Source of the DNA: Pycnococcus provasolii
Lineage: Eukaryota; Chlorophyta; Pseudoscourfieldiophyceae; Pseudoscourfieldiales
DNA: 64,000 nucleotides
NCBI GenBank assembly: GCA_049487715.1
Contig: CP150573.1
Span: forward strand, 62,001 to 126,000
Direction of reading: 5' to 3'
Shown here in pieces: positions 52,168-61,738 of the stretch (position 1 is its first letter; each line of letters starts with the position of its first letter). The notes under the pieces are model-generated. The model was not told the DNA's origin. It ran no database searches and saw only the letters and a program-made list of their open reading frames with translations. The position numbers and the translations under genes are program-made.

Positions 52168-52802
52168 GAAGAAATTTCAGTTTTGGATCAAAAGGGCCTT
52201 TTTTGTTTCAGTGTTGGATCATTGGATCAAAGTTGGATCAAGTTGGATCAAGTTGGATCAAGTTGGATCAGTTGGATCACGTTGGATCAGGTTGGATCAA
52301 GTTGGATCAAAATTATACCACCCCGTAAACGGTTCCCAAAGTCGTGTTACTGCCCAAACGTTAGGGCATCCGTCCCAAAGGTTTAGGGTAGGGTTTATAA
52401 CAGCCAACGCCACTATCAAAGCTATTCGGTAGACGGCGCAGTACTCACTCCGCCGAGCTTGTACCACCTTAAGGCGGCCAAGTTCAAGGGGACCTTAAGT
52501 ACAAGAGGCGAGAAATATGACAGCGTTAAATGGTGCTAACTGAGGCCGGAACACATGCTATTTATAAGCCCTACCCTAACCTTCGGAAACGGATGCCCTA
52601 ACGTTTGGGAAGAACACGACTTTGGGCCCTGCACAACCGTATAGTGGGTGGTATGGGTCTGGTCGACGCCACAAGTCGAGAAATTCCTGGAAATTTCTGG
52701 TCGACGCCACAAGTCGAGAATTCGGATTGATCCAAAACTGAAACGCAATGATCCAACACTGAAACAAAAAAGGCCCTTTTGATCCAAAACTGAAATTTCT
52801 TC
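52168..52802. mobile_element. foldback element (long inverted repeat) with internal 10-bp tandem array
   Basis: The 56 bp at 52168-52223 (GAAGAAATTTCAGTTTTGG...GTTGGATCATT) are found again, inverted, at 52747-52802. Further inside, 52328-52405 (CCCAAAGTCGTGTT, CCCAAACGTTAGGGCATCCG, TTAGGGTAGGG) is inverted at about 52560-52630 with a few differences. The whole could fold into a hairpin with a loop of ~150 bp. The left arm holds about nine copies of GTTGGATCAA (52213-52310), which the right arm lacks. The right arm holds a direct repeat CTGGTCGACGCCACAAGTCGAGAA (about 52657, 52699). No open frame is present, so it would be non-autonomous. Confidence 0.75.
52213..52310 (+). repeat. 10-bp tandem repeat GTTGGATCAA, ~9 copies
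   Basis: Near-perfect head-to-tail decamers; single-base changes occur in the last position of some units. It is inside the left arm of the foldback element. Confidence 0.9.
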
Positions 52803-52809
52803 GTTCCAA

Positions 52810-52985
52810 CGTGAGAAGAACCAACCCCTAAACATACCAAGTAGTCCTAAGTGTAAACCCCTAAACCCCTAAACCAACCCCTAAACCAAGTAGTCCTAAG
52901 CCTTAAGAGTAAACCCCTAAACCAACCCCTAAACATGACCAAGTAGTCCTAAGAGTAAACCCCTAAACCAACGGGTTTCCCTAAA
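52810..52985. repeat. degenerate telomere-like repeats (CCCCTAAAC) with AAGTAGTCCTAAG spacers
   Basis: It has about ten CCCCTAAAC units, similar to the plant CCCTAAA telomere repeat. They are interrupted by three copies of AAGTAGTCCTAAG. The array directly follows the foldback element. Confidence 0.8.
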
Positions 52986-53186
52986 CAATTCCTTAGAGGC
53001 GTAAAATGTGAATTTGAATCCCAGGCACCAGGGGGGCATATTATTATTGGCCTTGAGCGCGCCATTCCACCCCCCGCCATTAACATCCATCACGCCGACG
53101 GAGTGAGCCTCGTGAGTCTATCAGACGTCACGTCACGTCATTCCAATTAGCTCGTTTACCTTACGGCTTACATTGTATTTGTTGTC

Positions 53187-55445
53187 ATGTGGAAGTACCT
53201 CTCCCGCCCTCATCCTTCCTCATCAAAGGCGGTGGAGGCGGTGGCTCATCATCCTTTGTTGGCGTCTGAGTCTGCTCACCCCTTGGATGTTGATGTTCCG
53301 GATGATGGTGGTGGTGGTGGTGCCCTTGATGGTGGTGATGATGTTCGGCATCATGCTCGGCCCTGCATGGATGACGACGATGTACCAGGTGGTGGGGATA
53401 ATAATAAGCCTGATGGATCCCCTGCCCTTTGCAACTTGACCTGTCAGAATTCAGATGTTTGTGCTCTGGACGAAAAGAAAAATAGGGCTCCTCTCCACGC
53501 CAGAGAGTCCATCTCACCTCCTCATGTTCCAGATGAGGGCGCGGGGGACGACATGATGACACAGCGTCCGTCGGTGGACTCGGTTGTGCAGCCAGCGTCG
53601 TGCGCGGACTTCTTCCTGACGCCCGCGCAGAAGAAAGAACGCGCACGCAAACAGAACGCCGCTGAGAAGAGTCATAACGACACACAAGATAATACGCAGC
53701 AGATGGCGATGCCGACCAACACCACCACCAACAACACCAATAACAACAACAACGCAACCACGACGCACACGTTCTTCCTCACTCCCGCGCAGAAAAGGGC
53801 AAGGCAAAAGAAGGAGGAGGAGGTAAGGGCTGCGGAAAGGGAAGCAGCCATGGAGGCTGCGCGTGCCGCCGCCGCAGAGAGAGCGGCCAACGCGCCGGCG
53901 CACCCGTTCTTCGCGCCGCGTGCTGCGACCAACAACAACAACAACAACAACAACAACGCGGCAGGTGCAGTCGCGTCGGCACCGCCGCCTCCTGCCGTCA
54001 GCTTCATGCACGTTTCGCAGGATACCACACCAGCACCTGAGAGATTCGGCAAACTGTGGATCGGCTCAGACCCGCCCGTCGCGCCAAACGTCGATTTGCA
54101 GTCGTGCGACGAGGCTTGCTTCGGTGCCGCAGGGGCGGCACGCCTGCGCGAGAAAATATCAAGGATGAGGAGTGCTGAAACCATGTCGGCGACGAAGGAG
54201 CCACACATAGTCCTCCTGGATCAAAATCCTGCTCCATCGAAACACACAGCCGTACCCCTTCCGTGGCCACAGCGTTTTGCACCTCAAACGGGCGCGCAAC
54301 TTGTAGGCAACGACGCCGCGACGCGGTACCTGTCCAAATTTCTGTCGTCTTGGCAAGTTCGCATGGCACTCGAGGACGGCACAGCGGCGCGGACTGCTGA
54401 CGTCAAGAAGAAGCGCAAGCGAAGGGCATCAGCATGCTCGGACAGCGATGGATCCGACAGCGACTTCGAGTCACCAAGAGGAGGCTGCCGGCGCCGCCGC
54501 AGCTGCAGCAGCAGCTCGAATGCCATGAACGGCTGCCTCCTCGTGGGGCCGGTCGGCAGCGGCAAGACGGCGGCGGTGTACGCTCTCGCGGAGGAACTCG
54601 GCTATGTCGTGCGCGAGGTGAACTCCGGAGACAAGCGGTCTGGGCAGGCGATTCTGAGCCTCGTGCGTGAGGCGACACAGAGCCACCGCGCGACGACCGG
54701 CAAACCCACGCTATTGCTCTTCGAAGATGTGGATGTGGAGGAGGATAAGGGGTTTCATGCGGCGCTGAGGACGATCGTCGAGTCGACGCGACGTCCGGTC
54801 ATCCTGAGCGCCAATTCGTCGGCGGCGGCGGAGGCGTGGCAGAGCGAGGTGGAGGTGGTAGGGTTTGAAGCGGTGGCGGAAGAAGATGTGGAGCTGGTGG
54901 TGGCGGCGGCGGCGAAGGAGGCGGGCGCGAGCCTGCCTGCGGAAGTGGTGAAGGAGGTGGCGGCGGCTGCGCGCGGCGACCTGCGGCGCGCGCTGCTGGA
55001 GGCGCAGGTGGTGGCGGCGGCGGCAGTTGGTGGTGGTAGTGGCGGTGGTGGTGGTGGTGGGCCTGTTGCCGATGCTGCCGCCGAGCCTGCCGACGCTGCT
55101 GCCGAACCCGCCGATGCTGCCGCCGAGCCTGCCGACGCTGCTGCCGAACCCGCCGACGCTGTTGCCGAGCCTGACACTTGTCTCGTGCAGGACGCACTGG
55201 AAGCCTCCATCAGCGGACGGCACGCATTCGCGCTTCTTGGCGCGGTCGATGCGCGTCTCGACCGTAGCTCGTTTCTTGCGTCCATCGCGCGCGCGGAGGC
55301 GGAGGCGGAGGCTGCTGCGGTTGTTGTCGGACGAGCTGTGCGTCGATGCCGACGCACGGCATCGTTTCCTTACCTGGAGCGCCAGGTGGGACTCGACGAA
55401 GCGCTTTGCGTGAGACTGCGCGATTTTTCAAGTAAAATGTTGTAA
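53187..55445 (+). CDS. ELG1/ATAD5-type RFC-like ATPase
   Basis: The protein has 752 residues. ELG1/ATAD5 replaces RFC1 in a clamp-loader-like complex that unloads PCNA from DNA. The AAA core at ~440-570 has LLVGPVGSGKTAAVYALAEE (Walker A), ELGYVVREVNSGDKRSGQAI, REATQSH and TLLLFEDVDVEEDKGFHAAL (Walker B), then STRRPVILSANSS. The VNxxxxRSG and EATQSH segments are specific for this branch against RFC1. The N-terminal third is disordered and has two copies of FFLTPAQKxxR (~136 and ~199) and one HPFFAPRA (~239), short motifs that may bind a partner. A (AEPADAA)n-type repeat is at ~626-660. The C-terminal collar domain is short. Start at 53187; no intron needed. Confidence 0.85.
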   Translation: MWKYLSRPHPSSSKAVEAVAHHPLLASESAHPLDVDVPDDGGGGGALDGGDDVRHHARPCMDDDDVPGGGDNNKPDGSPALCNLTCQNSDVCALDEKKNRAPLHARESISPPHVPDEGAGDDMMTQRPSVDSVVQPASCADFFLTPAQKKERARKQNAAEKSHNDTQDNTQQMAMPTNTTTNNTNNNNNATTTHTFFLTPAQKRARQKKEEEVRAAEREAAMEAARAAAAERAANAPAHPFFAPRAATNNNNNNNNNAAGAVASAPPPPAVSFMHVSQDTTPAPERFGKLWIGSDPPVAPNVDLQSCDEACFGAAGAARLREKISRMRSAETMSATKEPHIVLLDQNPAPSKHTAVPLPWPQRFAPQTGAQLVGNDAATRYLSKFLSSWQVRMALEDGTAARTADVKKKRKRRASACSDSDGSDSDFESPRGGCRRRRSCSSSSNAMNGCLLVGPVGSGKTAAVYALAEELGYVVREVNSGDKRSGQAILSLVREATQSHRATTGKPTLLLFEDVDVEEDKGFHAALRTIVESTRRPVILSANSSAAAEAWQSEVEVVGFEAVAEEDVELVVAAAAKEAGASLPAEVVKEVAAAARGDLRRALLEAQVVAAAAVGGGSGGGGGGGPVADAAAEPADAAAEPADAAAEPADAAAEPADAVAEPDTCLVQDALEASISGRHAFALLGAVDARLDRSSFLASIARAEAEAEAAAVVVGRAVRRCRRTASFPYLERQVGLDEALCVRLRDFSSKML
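55060..55175 (+). repeat. in-gene minisatellite encoding AEPADAA units
   Basis: Repeats of about 24 and 48 bp (GCCGAGCCTGCCGACGCTGC / GCCGAACCCGCCGATGCTGC alternating) lie within the ELG1-type gene, four to five protein copies of AEPADAA(or V). Frame is kept. Confidence 0.8.
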
Positions 55446-55565
55446 CGTTATGTACATTTCAATAAATTCAAGTAAAATTTTGCCTCTGCCGCGACGAGGC
55501 TGTGCCCATTGGAGACCCAAAACAAAATACAGTGAAAAAAATGAAAGAAAGAAACTACTGATAGA

Positions 55566-57686
55566 TTACACCCACAGCCTTACCGTACAATCATCGCTCG
55601 CGCTCGCAAACAAATGTGGCGTCGCGGGGCACCACGCGACCGCATTTACGCTACCCGCGTGGCCATGCAGTGCGTACACGAGCTCGCCTGTCATGCGCGA
55701 CCAGAGGTACACGATGCCATCCTCGCCGCCGCTTGCCACAAGCTCCTCGCAGGCGCCTCCAAAGCATGCTCTCAGCACGTAGCGGCATCCTCGCCTTTGC
55801 GTCCTGGGGTGCGCGGAGAAGATTCGTGTGGGTGACTCGGCGGCACGCACGGCAGCTTCGCCGCGAGCTGCCGCTGTGGAACGCGCGAGTGGCGTGGATC
55901 CGAGATCGTGCAGGTGGATCTTCTGGCTGCTGAGATGTGCAAGTAGGTAGCGTCCGCACCTGCTGAGGCAGATGCTCGTCACGGCATGCGGTTCCGTCAC
56001 CACGAGCTCGGCACTCGACGTTGGCCAAACGATGACATCTTTGTCTTCGCCAGTGGACATGGGCACGGCGGGGATGTCGTTGTCGTCATCGGACAGCTCC
56101 GGTGAAGAGGAGTTGCGAGAGGGTGGACCTTCGTCGTCGTCGTCACGACGACGATCTGAGCCCTCACCTCCACGCACTCCTCCAGCCTCCTCCTCCTCCT
56201 GCCCAGCCTCCTCCTCCTGCTCCTGCTCCTGCTTCTCTTCGCCACTGCTTCCTTCCGGAAAGAGGTTCAACGCGAGCATGTCGAGCACGTGAATTTTATT
56301 ATTCGAGCTGATGATCACGAGTCGACTACCATCGCGGCTGATTGCGACGTCGTTCACGCGCAGACCCTCGTGCGCGTATTCCGCCTTTCCGTTGATGTCC
56401 CACACGACCATCGTGCGATCCGTCGACCCGGTGACAAAGTGCATGGAGTCAGGGAACCACGCCACGCACATCACCTTGTCGGTGTGACGTCGACAGCGCT
56501 GTCGAAGCGTCCACGACCCGCCGGTGTCGTCGTCAGTATTCTGCGCCCACAGAAACACGTCATTATCCTCGCAGCACGTCACCAGATACTTTCCGTCGGG
56601 TGACCAGCTCACACACGGCACGGGTTCGTCGTGTCCGCGTAACCGACACGCGAGCTCGGCGATGGGCGGCAAGGTGGACGGATCGTTGTTGGCTGCTGCT
56701 GCTCCCACCTCGCTGAGCTCGGGTATGCGTATGCGCCACAGCGCGACCGTCCCGTCTTTTGACGCTGTCGCTAGCATTCGACCGTCGTGTCGAAAAGAGA
56801 GGTACCACACTTCGTCGTCGTGTTCTTCGAGAAGTTGTCTTGTTCTGCTTGGCACGTCCTCGATACCTGTCGTGGGGTCGTCGAACAGGCTCAGGCCGAC
56901 TCCCGCACGCGCGGACACGAAGACGCGCGCGCGGTTTCGCGCGGCGACAGCAATCTCGAGTAGTTCCTCCAGCCGCCCGTCAGCCTCCATGACACCCGGC
57001 GGCGCGAGTCGTCTCAAAGCTTCGAGAAGTTTGCGTCTTGCGGCGGCGTGATCCCAAGCTGACGTCGCTGCTGCTGCTGCTGAGGTTGTTGTTGCTGCTG
57101 CTGCTGTTGACGTTGACGTTGACGTCGTGGCGAGCGCTGCTTGACTTCTTGTTGACGGCGTCACAAGACTGTTGTTTGTTGCATCAGCGTACAGTCCCAC
57201 AGCCCGCGCGAGGTCACGCGGCGTTCTGCATAGAGCTAGCGTGGCTAATCTGTGCGCTCTCGCGGTAAGTCTGGGCGTTGACGCGCACATGGGTGTGATT
57301 TGCGTTTGCAGTAGTGCGAGTGCTTCGTTGAGTTTCCCATCCGCCAAGAGTGCGAAGTACTGCGCTTGTAGTATTTGCAGAGACGCTTCCAGAGCACAAG
57401 TTGCATCGCGCCACGGGAAGGGCGCAGACTTATCGTCACTGTTACTCCTGGAGTCGGCGATGGCAAGTGCCTGCGCATAGTCACCTTCGAGGATGCATGC
57501 CCGTAAAGCCGACGCAGAGGCGTGTGCAACCACGGGCACATTCGTCTCACGCGAGAGCGCTAGAGCGGCTTGGGGCGTGCCGAGGTGCACGAGCGCCTGT
57601 TGCAGGAGGCGTATGTACTCCGTGCGGCTGATAATGCCGAGAGAACCCACGACGGACGGAGGGGAAGGGGAAGCGAAGCCGGACAT
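55566..57686 (-). CDS. WD40-repeat protein, WDR26/GID7 type
   Basis: I prefer the ATG at 57686; the upstream ATG at 57719 would add only residues from a GGAC repeat. The 706-residue protein has a LisH/CTLH-like helical N-terminus (RTEYIRLLQQALVHLG, AALALSRETNVPVV, ACILEGDYAQALAIAD, ILQAQYFALLADGKLNEAL). Seven WD-like blades follow from ~290: DDEVWYLSFRHDGRMLATAS, PVPCVSWSPDGKYLVTCCED, KVMCVAWFPDSMHFVTGST and, last, AVAWCPATPHLFASASDD. This order is typical of WDR26/GID7, a scaffold of the CTLH/GID ubiquitin ligase. A ~65-residue acidic insert lies between blades. Family by architecture; WDR26 is the best guess, with other CTLH-WD40 proteins possible. Confidence 0.85.
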   Translation of the reverse strand: MSGFASPSPPSVVGSLGIISRTEYIRLLQQALVHLGTPQAALALSRETNVPVVAHASASALRACILEGDYAQALAIADSRSNSDDKSAPFPWRDATCALEASLQILQAQYFALLADGKLNEALALLQTQITPMCASTPRLTARAHRLATLALCRTPRDLARAVGLYADATNNSLVTPSTRSQAALATTSTSTSTAAAATTTSAAAAATSAWDHAAARRKLLEALRRLAPPGVMEADGRLEELLEIAVAARNRARVFVSARAGVGLSLFDDPTTGIEDVPSRTRQLLEEHDDEVWYLSFRHDGRMLATASKDGTVALWRIRIPELSEVGAAAANNDPSTLPPIAELACRLRGHDEPVPCVSWSPDGKYLVTCCEDNDVFLWAQNTDDDTGGSWTLRQRCRRHTDKVMCVAWFPDSMHFVTGSTDRTMVVWDINGKAEYAHEGLRVNDVAISRDGSRLVIISSNNKIHVLDMLALNLFPEGSSGEEKQEQEQEEEAGQEEEEAGGVRGGEGSDRRRDDDDEGPPSRNSSSPELSDDDNDIPAVPMSTGEDKDVIVWPTSSAELVVTEPHAVTSICLSRCGRYLLAHLSSQKIHLHDLGSTPLARSTAAARGEAAVRAAESPTRIFSAHPRTQRRGCRYVLRACFGGACEELVASGGEDGIVYLWSRMTGELVYALHGHAGSVNAVAWCPATPHLFASASDDCTVRLWV

Positions 57687-57719
57687 GATTCGCGCACGGA
57701 CGGACGGACGGACTGACAA

Positions 57720-58876
57720 TAATTAATATGTAATTGCGGGTGACGTGGGGGTGGAAAACAGAACGCGGCTGGTTTTTCGGAGCGGCTCCTTCCCTTCACT
57801 AGTCGGGGATCTGGTTCCACGAAGGATCCCCGAAACAAGAAGAAATTGTGGTAGGATACCGGGGCAGCAACGCGACCAGTAGCTGCGTCATGAGTTCGGG
57901 CCCCTGCCTCCTGCCGGCGGGCCCGCGGCGGGATCGCGTTAATAATACCGAAGTAGAAAAGGTTTCGTTCGTTTATAAACCAGCCTGACTTTGAGCCGCT
58001 TTCGCAGTGTGTTGTACACAGTGCCAATTGAAACAACAATAGGCTTCCCCTCGCTCGCCGTCCAACCAGGCGTCGGGAGCATCAACGGCGGCGGCACCTC
58101 CATTGACCGCAGAGTGAAACACTTTTCTTTAAAAGTGTCCAGCTCCCGTTGGAGTTCATCTTTCGGTTTCCCATGACGTCCAGAACGTTGGTGTTCTGGA
58201 ACGTCCGCCGTGCAGCCCCGATCTTGTGCTAGGCGACCCACTTTATGGCGCATTTGGCGCACTGCGAGAGCCGAGATTGAGCCTCGCCTGAATTTCTAGA
58301 CGTGCGCACATTCTCCTCGCCCATTTCCGCCCTTGACGCCACGTCGTCAAAGTATTGGCCTCGGCCCAGTACGTCCAACGTGTTCATAACCTTGGCCCAC
58401 ATGGGCACTTGCCTCCTGCCGCCTATGCCGTGGCTGCCTTGAACGGTTGAGGTCACGGACCTGCCTCACGGGCCCTTCTTTGTTGCATCGAGGAGAGAGG
58501 TTCTCCACCCCAGTGCAAGGGAGGATCCCCAATGGATTCTGAACCCAACTAAGCCCCTCGAATATGCCACCGAACCCGTCGTCCAATCCTCGGACCGGTC
58601 CATTCACATGTCACAGGCCACGCATGCATGGTGGAGTGCTCCCTCCCTCCCTCCCGATGCCTGCCGCACTACACTATGCTTTCCACCTTCTCTCTCTCTG
58701 TGTGTGTATGGTATATCAGGTACCACCTCTCCTCTCCTCGCTCGCCCTTTATATGTTGGTAGGGGAGGAGCCTGAGCCTTCACCTTCACCTTGCATTACA
58801 CTAGCATTACATTACTTGAAATTGAATTGGTTTGATTGAATCTGTGCATCTTCTTTGCTGATTAGCTCTACCAATC
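57720..58876. other. intergenic with possible decayed transposon pieces
   Basis: About 1.1 kb. Most has no clear gene. The middle part (57939-58607, minus strand) has short open pieces in different frames, described separately. There is a short direct repeat (CTTGCATTACACTAGCATTACATTAC, 58791-58816) before the next gene. Confidence 0.45.
57939..58456 (-). mobile_element. possible PIF/Harbinger-like transposase remnant
   Basis: On the minus strand 58229-58456 reads MWAKVMNTLDVLGRGQYFDD then VASRAEMGEENVRT. The pattern LGRG-x-x-FDD-x-A...E-x-VRT resembles the helical region before the DDE domain in Harbinger-type transposases of protists. Further on, in another frame (57939-58262), comes SIGTVYNTLRKRLKVRL, a possible helix-turn-helix. 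The catalytic domain is not seen and there are frame changes between the parts. Alternative: chance or another gene's debris. Confidence 0.3.
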
Positions 58877-59563
58877 ATGTTCGTGACGATGAGTCAACAC
58901 GCTGTCGTGCTTATGGTCGGTTGCGTGCTCCTAATGATCTCGTCGGAATCGAATTCGCCATCAAACACCGCACTCGCGTTCATGCCGCAGCAGCAGCAAA
59001 ATAATAACGCCCGTTGCCCACTCCCCACAGAAACGATCGCCGCCACAAACTACCAACCGATTGCGGACGCATGCACGCCTGAATCTGTGCGATCGTGCTC
59101 GGGCACGTGCGAGTGTGCAATGACGGAGACTATACTGCCAATCATCGAACAGCAGCACGATATGAGTGGACCGATCGAACAACTGCGCGTACTACTTGCG
59201 CAAGACCCATCCACGCGGGATCAAGAAGCACAAAATGAACTCATGGCGCAGTTCCAAGCTCAGGCGCAGGACTGCGCTCGTGTCGCTCTGCCGTACATGA
59301 TGCGGTACGGCGTGTCGCCCATCGTACTTACGGGACTCATGAATTGTCCCAGTGTTCGCGATCGAACGCCACCGGCGTGTATTCTTGACCGGATCAGCGC
59401 ACTTGAGCCGGACACGCGCGAGGAGATGCAGCGTGCCGTGAGTGCCGTGAGTACTTTCGTCGACCAGCAGGATGCGAAAAGCACCTCGACCACAACGACA
59501 ACTGCCGCAACCACCGAGCCGCCGCCGCCGCCGTTGCTCTTACTGCCGCGTATGCGATCAACC

Positions 59564-59609
<46 letters not shown>

Positions 59610-59707
59610 TCGTGCTGCCACAACCAATCGACACGGTCCCAGGCCCATCTCACCTGCGCGCATTCGCCCACAATTTGCTTCATGGAGTTGGAGGCGGAGG
59701 CGATTGA
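58877..59707 (+). CDS. secreted protein with Cys-containing helical domain and poly-Thr tail, unrecognised
   Basis: The protein has 276 residues. A signal peptide (QHAVVLMVGCVLLMISSESN) precedes a folded domain at ~45-190 with eight Cys: NARCPLP, ADACTPES, SCSGTCECAM, AQDCARVAL, LMNCPSV and PPACILD. Helical stretches (ETILPIIEQQHDMSGPIEQL) lie between. This is followed by Thr/Pro-rich sequence with a (ACG)n-encoded run of about 16 Thr, which is a likely O-glycosylation site in an exported protein, and a short end. There is no known family. It is convergent with the carrier gene, 62 bp between stops. Confidence 0.65.
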
Positions 59708-59769
59708 TGAGCTCACTTGCTGCATATACGTTAGTAATAACAGAGTTACAAACAAACATGTTGTTGTTG

Positions 59770-60786
59770 TTACTTTTGATTCTTCTCCTTCTCCTCAAGC
59801 ATATCTTTAATAACTTCATAACTCCACCATCCAATCGCAGCTGCGGGTATGGTTTTCGCGTAATTTGACGAGAGGCCTGTATACAACACGCCAACTCCCT
59901 CACGGGCAACAAGCTCACGAAGTGACGCGACTCCGAAGGATATGCCCTGTCCAGTGCTCGCTTGCATGCGCCGCTGAAGCATTTCGATGGGGTACACGAC
60001 TGTCTGCGCCATGGCGCCGCTTAAACCTCCCCACAGCGCGTTTTCCAGCCCTGCGGGATTCGCGGGTGGCTGTCCCGTGAACTTTCGGAACTTTTTGTAC
60101 CCAGTTTGGAGGATATCGTATGCGCCGTAGTTCACAGCACCATACGGCGCGACGCGAACGAGGTTGGGCACGAATCCACGAAAGAAGCCTTTCACACCCT
60201 CGGTGCGTGCAATGACGAGACAGTGCCGCCACGGGTCAGCACCTCCGCCTTGTCCGATGGTTGCTCTCGTGCGTACGGTGTCGATGGGGTGCGTCACAGC
60301 TGTACCGAGCATGCTGGCAAAGCTTCCCCCTACGACGCGCTCACGAGGTGTGAGCGTCCTTCCTCCTTTGCTGCTTCGAAACTTCTCCCAAACGGCGAGC
60401 TCGACCGCCTTGGTAGGTGCGATGCGCAGAACGTTGAGCGTGTTCCCACGCAGAAGTCCCCGCCATCCTTCCGTGCGCACGACTTGCCTCAGAACGGAAA
60501 TGACGTTAGTGCCGACGACACGAGGTTTGGGAGGCAGCGTGATTGTCCGTGAGCGCAACTTGAGTGCGTTTGCGTTTCCCTGCATGATATGACTGCGAAT
60601 TGTCGACGCCCGCTGACGACTCACGTCAAGTGATGCTGTTGGAGCAGCCATGAATCTTCCCACCATGAGTTCGATTTTCGCGCGTTCGAGGGGGGCGACG
60701 CATGTTCGTGAGATTGCGCCTGAGGCGGCACCTGATAGAAGCACGACACGGGTACCAGAGCGAGGAGCCTGGCTTCGGGACGACAT
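59770..60786 (-). CDS. mitochondrial-carrier-family protein (BT1 / adenine nucleotide carrier-like)
   Basis: The ATG at 60786 is the first true start (the frame opens earlier by a TTG). The 338-residue protein has three repeated carrier modules. Each has the P-x-D/E-x-x-R/K signature: APLERAKIEL, HPIDTVRTRA and YPIEMLQRRM. Each is followed by a G-x-x-G-L/F-x-R/T-G segment: EGWRGLLRGNTLNVLRIAP, EGVKGFFRGFVPNLVRVAP and EGVGVLYTGLSSNYAKTIPA. RGNTLNVLRIAPTKAVEL is most like plant brittle-1 and calcium-independent adenine nucleotide carriers. Six transmembrane helices are expected. The membrane, inner mitochondrial or plastid envelope, is not certain. Substrate is inferred from similarity. Confidence 0.88.
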   Translation of the reverse strand: MSSRSQAPRSGTRVVLLSGAASGAISRTCVAPLERAKIELMVGRFMAAPTASLDVSRQRASTIRSHIMQGNANALKLRSRTITLPPKPRVVGTNVISVLRQVVRTEGWRGLLRGNTLNVLRIAPTKAVELAVWEKFRSSKGGRTLTPRERVVGGSFASMLGTAVTHPIDTVRTRATIGQGGGADPWRHCLVIARTEGVKGFFRGFVPNLVRVAPYGAVNYGAYDILQTGYKKFRKFTGQPPANPAGLENALWGGLSGAMAQTVVYPIEMLQRRMQASTGQGISFGVASLRELVAREGVGVLYTGLSSNYAKTIPAAAIGWWSYEVIKDMLEEKEKNQK

Positions 60787-61738
60787 TAACAAAGACTGAA
60801 AACAAATAATTAAAATCGATGATGCGAGGTTGATGGATAGAAGCAGAGGCTCCAGTGAGGTAGGTTGGGCAACTTCTGTCAGAAAAAGGACAGAGAAAGA
60901 TTGGCGGCGTGGAGGGGAGGGATTTCTGGCGACACGCTGGACAGAAACTCTCCTCAGATCAAAGGGAGAAATAGATTACAGTACCCGGTAGTGGAATTTC
61001 TGTCTGGCGCTTTTTCGGATGTTTCGGATTTCTGGAAGATTTATTTCACGAGTTCTGTTTCTGGTCAGACTTCCTTGAGGGAGAGGGGAGAATTCCAATC
61101 ACCTTGTTCATCTGAGCCATGAATTCCCTTCGTTTTTTTGATTTGCTTGCTTGATTTGGCGTGAGTGAGTAAAATACAGGTTGATTTGGCGTCGGGTCCG
61201 TGCTGTTTCTTTGATTACCTAGTTTGATGTGCGCAAATTCAGGCTGTCAGGGAGGACTGGAGGAGCTACGACACGTCAGTGAAATTCCATTGATGATGAT
61301 CAATAGACATAGGACTAGTACTACTACTACTCGCTCGGGATGATAGTCTATTATCCTTTCGCTACAGTACTCTTAGAACCTTCTTCCTTCTCTTAGTCGT
61401 CACGTACTCTGATTCACGTCTTACGTACTCTTGTCGGCTCGTCGCTAGTCCGTTCACAGCCCGGTACGTACGTACGTGATATCATCATGAGCAATCTATG
61501 TCGAACACGATGAATCGGGCGCGCATTTTGGGGCGTGCGCGGGGCGGCGGCAGGTGCTACATACGTCTGTAAAAAATAAGCCGTTCTTCACGTTACATAG
61601 TTAAATAGCAGCTACACGACCTCTTCGCGTCCCGCAGCTCTATCAAGAAGAAGAAGATGATGAGCGCGATCACCCCGAAGAAGTATAGCCGCGTCTCGGT
61701 GTCTGGTCGGTGCGCGGTCAAGAATTGGCCGGTGGATG
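60787..61738. other. intergenic, nothing recognised
   Basis: About 0.95 kb between the carrier gene (its promoter on the left) and the 3' end of the next minus-strand gene. It holds TACTACTACTACT and GTACGTACGTACGT short repeats (about 61318-61330, 61463-61476) and no coding frame. Confidence 0.5.

Noticed and set aside
52183-52432. Short frames with repeated LDQVGSSWIK units
   Set aside because: They are produced by the 10-bp tandem repeat in the foldback element, which stays open in more than one frame.
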